Positions 62,714 to 64,000 of a stretch of 64,000 bases of DNA are shown piece after piece. The stretch is taken from assembly GCF_008693005.1 (NCBI RefSeq), contig NZ_VXKE01000019.1, positions 100,352 through 164,351 on the forward strand. The letters are read 5' to 3'. The translations under genes and the position numbers were made by a program. The notes under the pieces were generated by a model that saw nothing but the letters and a program-made list of their open reading frames with translations, searched no databases and was not told the DNA's origin. This DNA is from Helicobacter canis (GTDB lineage Bacteria; Campylobacterota; Campylobacteria; Campylobacterales; Helicobacteraceae). The stretch's first letter is position 1; each line of letters begins with the position of its first letter.

Positions 62714-63587
62714 TGTGTGCTTGCACGACCTGATAAAGTGCAGAGACTCCATCTATGCAGCTTTGTGGCGTGCAGTCTCTGCGTGCTTTGGCGATAGATT
62801 CTACAAGATCCTTTACTTGCGTGGCACTAAAGCGTGTGTGGTCAAACACGACAATGCCAAGCTCATCGCCTGCTTGTAAGAAATACTGCTCATAGCGTGG
62901 CATATAGCGAGTAGCACCGATAGAGATAAGTGCTTGGCGTGGGTAGTTTGCTTGCGCTAGAATCTGGGCGAGATCTTCTAGGACACCAAAGTCCTTTTGC
63001 GTGTTAAATTTACAGGCGATCCACTCAGTAAGCTTGCCATAAAAGTAGCTATAAGAGCTAAGGGGGCTACACTCGCCATAAGGCATAAACTCTGCGCCTT
63101 TATGCGAGATAAAAGAGGCGATTGAGTAGCGGTGGCAAATGCCAGATTCTATGAAAGTATCGATAGGGATTTTTGTGCCAAGTCCTTTGGAGCCAAGGGA
63201 GAAGTTTTTCTTTTGCGAGAGCTTTTTGGCATTGCAGTCGTTGCGCACAGAAGTATCATTGCACGCCATAAAAAATTTGGGCACAACGGCTTTGACCAGC
63301 CTTTGCGCGCTAGAATCTTCATAGATGATCTCACACTCCAAGGCGACTTCTGGCTCTGCTTGTATGCACATAGCAGAATCTTGCGGCAAGATTATGGCTC
63401 TATCATTAAAGCAGTCGCGCCCTAGCGTAGCGGAGCTAGGCACATAAAATGGAAAAATCCCCTTAGGCGCATTGACATCATCACATACAATGTTGGCAAA
63501 GTCCTTTGCCTCTCCTGCTTGCTCTAGGTGGTTGGCGAAATTCCCTGCGAGTCCAAAGCCAATTATCGCTTGTTTGTCTGCTTGCAT
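62706..63587 (-). CDS. DUF5718 family protein
   Basis: 293 residues from ATG 63587, with AAGGA upstream; a longer frame to 63626 lacks support. GFGLAGNFANHLEQAGEAKDF, APKGIFPFYVPSS, IQAEPEVALECEIIY and ACNDTSVRNDCNAKKLSQKKN match what I recall of DUF5718, which resembles fumarylacetoacetate-hydrolase-like enzymes. Function is unknown. First gene of an operon with two amino-acid permeases. A possible -10, TAGAAT, is at about 63617-63622. Confidence 0.75.
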   Translation of the reverse strand: MQADKQAIIGFGLAGNFANHLEQAGEAKDFANIVCDDVNAPKGIFPFYVPSSATLGRDCFNDRAIILPQDSAMCIQAEPEVALECEIIYEDSSAQRLVKAVVPKFFMACNDTSVRNDCNAKKLSQKKNFSLGSKGLGTKIPIDTFIESGICHRYSIASFISHKGAEFMPYGECSPLSSYSYFYGKLTEWIACKFNTQKDFGVLEDLAQILAQANYPRQALISIGATRYMPRYEQYFLQAGDELGIVVFDHTRFSATQVKDLVESIAKARRDCTPQSCIDGVSALYQVVQAHNA

Positions 63588-64000
63588 AAATGTCCTTGCG
63601 GATAAAATAAACGCGATTCTAGCCAACTTTACACAAAACGCTACTAAGTTTTACAAAATTTCTCGCACAAATGTCCAAATCTACGCATTTATGGTGTTGT
63701 GCTTTTGGTGAGAGGGTGTGTAAGCATAGTGTAAAAGTGGATTCTAGTATAAAAGCTCGTTTTGCTTCAACACGATTCTAAGATTTGCGGTGGGGCTGTG
63801 TTGAAAAACTAAGAAAGTCGCGGGCGGTAGGATTTTTGAGCTAAAAACGGCGTTTTTCAAGGCTCACAAGGAAATAAGACTAGAGGTCTATTGACGCAGT
63901 GAGCCACAAACTCCCTGCTTTATCGCGCAAAGCTGAATCGCCCTAGGCTAGAAAAAGTAATGCCACCTTACAGAAGCATTATGCGTAATCCCCAACTCCC
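63588..64000. other. Intergenic repeat-rich region at the right edge
   Basis: No gene of convincing length is seen. 63590-63680 is the DUF5718 promoter region. From about 63775 there is a repeat block: AAGATTTGCGGTGGGGCT (63780-63797), which is close to the inverse of 57134-57149 in lysA, and TTATCGCGCAAAGCTGAATC (63922-63941), close to the end of the lysA element. Between them is a possible hairpin of GCTAAAAACG/CGTTTTTC type. The next gene lies beyond the window. Confidence 0.6.

Noticed and set aside
1..64000. CRISPR arrays, tRNA, rRNA, phage or transposase genes
   Set aside because: I found no spaced direct repeats of CRISPR type, no tRNA cloverleaf in the intergenic stretches, and no recombinase or transposase frame. 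The AACCC tract has no spacers.

Overview
The window looks like the chromosome of an enterohepatic-type Helicobacter (Campylobacterota). Evidence: the gene order dcd-accB-accC-(hypothetical)-pseC; an LPP20 lipoprotein cluster; an ArsRS-like acid-response two-component pair; the heptose operon gmhB-hldD-hldE-gmhA; and an S10/spc/alpha ribosomal operon lacking rpmD (L30), with map, infA, rpmJ and rpoA in their usual epsilon-proteobacterial places. A full purF separates it from H. pylori. A short motif, AGATTCTAG and its complement, is scattered densely between and inside genes but is rare in the ribosomal operon.

Layout. 1-393: start of a sodium symporter gene. 571-5226: a surface-polysaccharide locus in which each unit is disturbed: a pyruvyl-transferase-like gene with an in-frame amber codon, an FrhB-like gene split in two and carrying a C13 tract, and a polytopic membrane protein whose ATG lies before nine AACCC units and is out of frame. 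5325-9768: dcd, accBC and pseC. 9765-14836: membrane and cytochrome genes, mnmA, and a copper-delivery operon (PCuAC, FixH-like, SCO, thioredoxin-like) ending in pdxJ. 15043-18447: four LPP20-cluster envelope genes, the last with a frameshifted signal peptide. 18580-26507: DUF1090, lipase, mltG, a giant AsmA/YhdP-like gene and a UvrD/Rep helicase. 26832-40824: the ribosomal operon with secY, map, infA and rpoA. 40909-45373: rhodanese, proC, a PglK/Wzk-type flippase, pirin and glnQ. 45429-45512: a candidate small RNA with two C-rich hairpin loops. 45584-51141: arsRS-like, purF, a radical SAM gene and asparaginase. 51159-55867: the heptose operon plus membrane genes. 56005-60852: lysA, a GT8 glycosyltransferase, radical SAM/SPASM and rfbF. 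61035-63587: a small HTH protein, two amino-acid permeases and a DUF5718 gene. 63588-64000: repeats only.

The most unusual observation is a family of mosaic repeats lying in frame inside protein genes. A block with the peptide core GSYLSG(N/D) occurs, in the same strand and reading frame as its host, in the FrhB-like gene, in lysA and in the GT8 gene. In lysA the extra segment (57030-57417) is bounded by inverted copies of GGATTCGGCTTTG and adds about 130 residues to an otherwise complete enzyme. This resembles the protein-coding palindromic elements of Rickettsia, but the sequences are different. Other notable signals are the candidate two-hairpin RNA, the contingency-type tracts, and the recent-looking gene breaks in surface-glycan genes.
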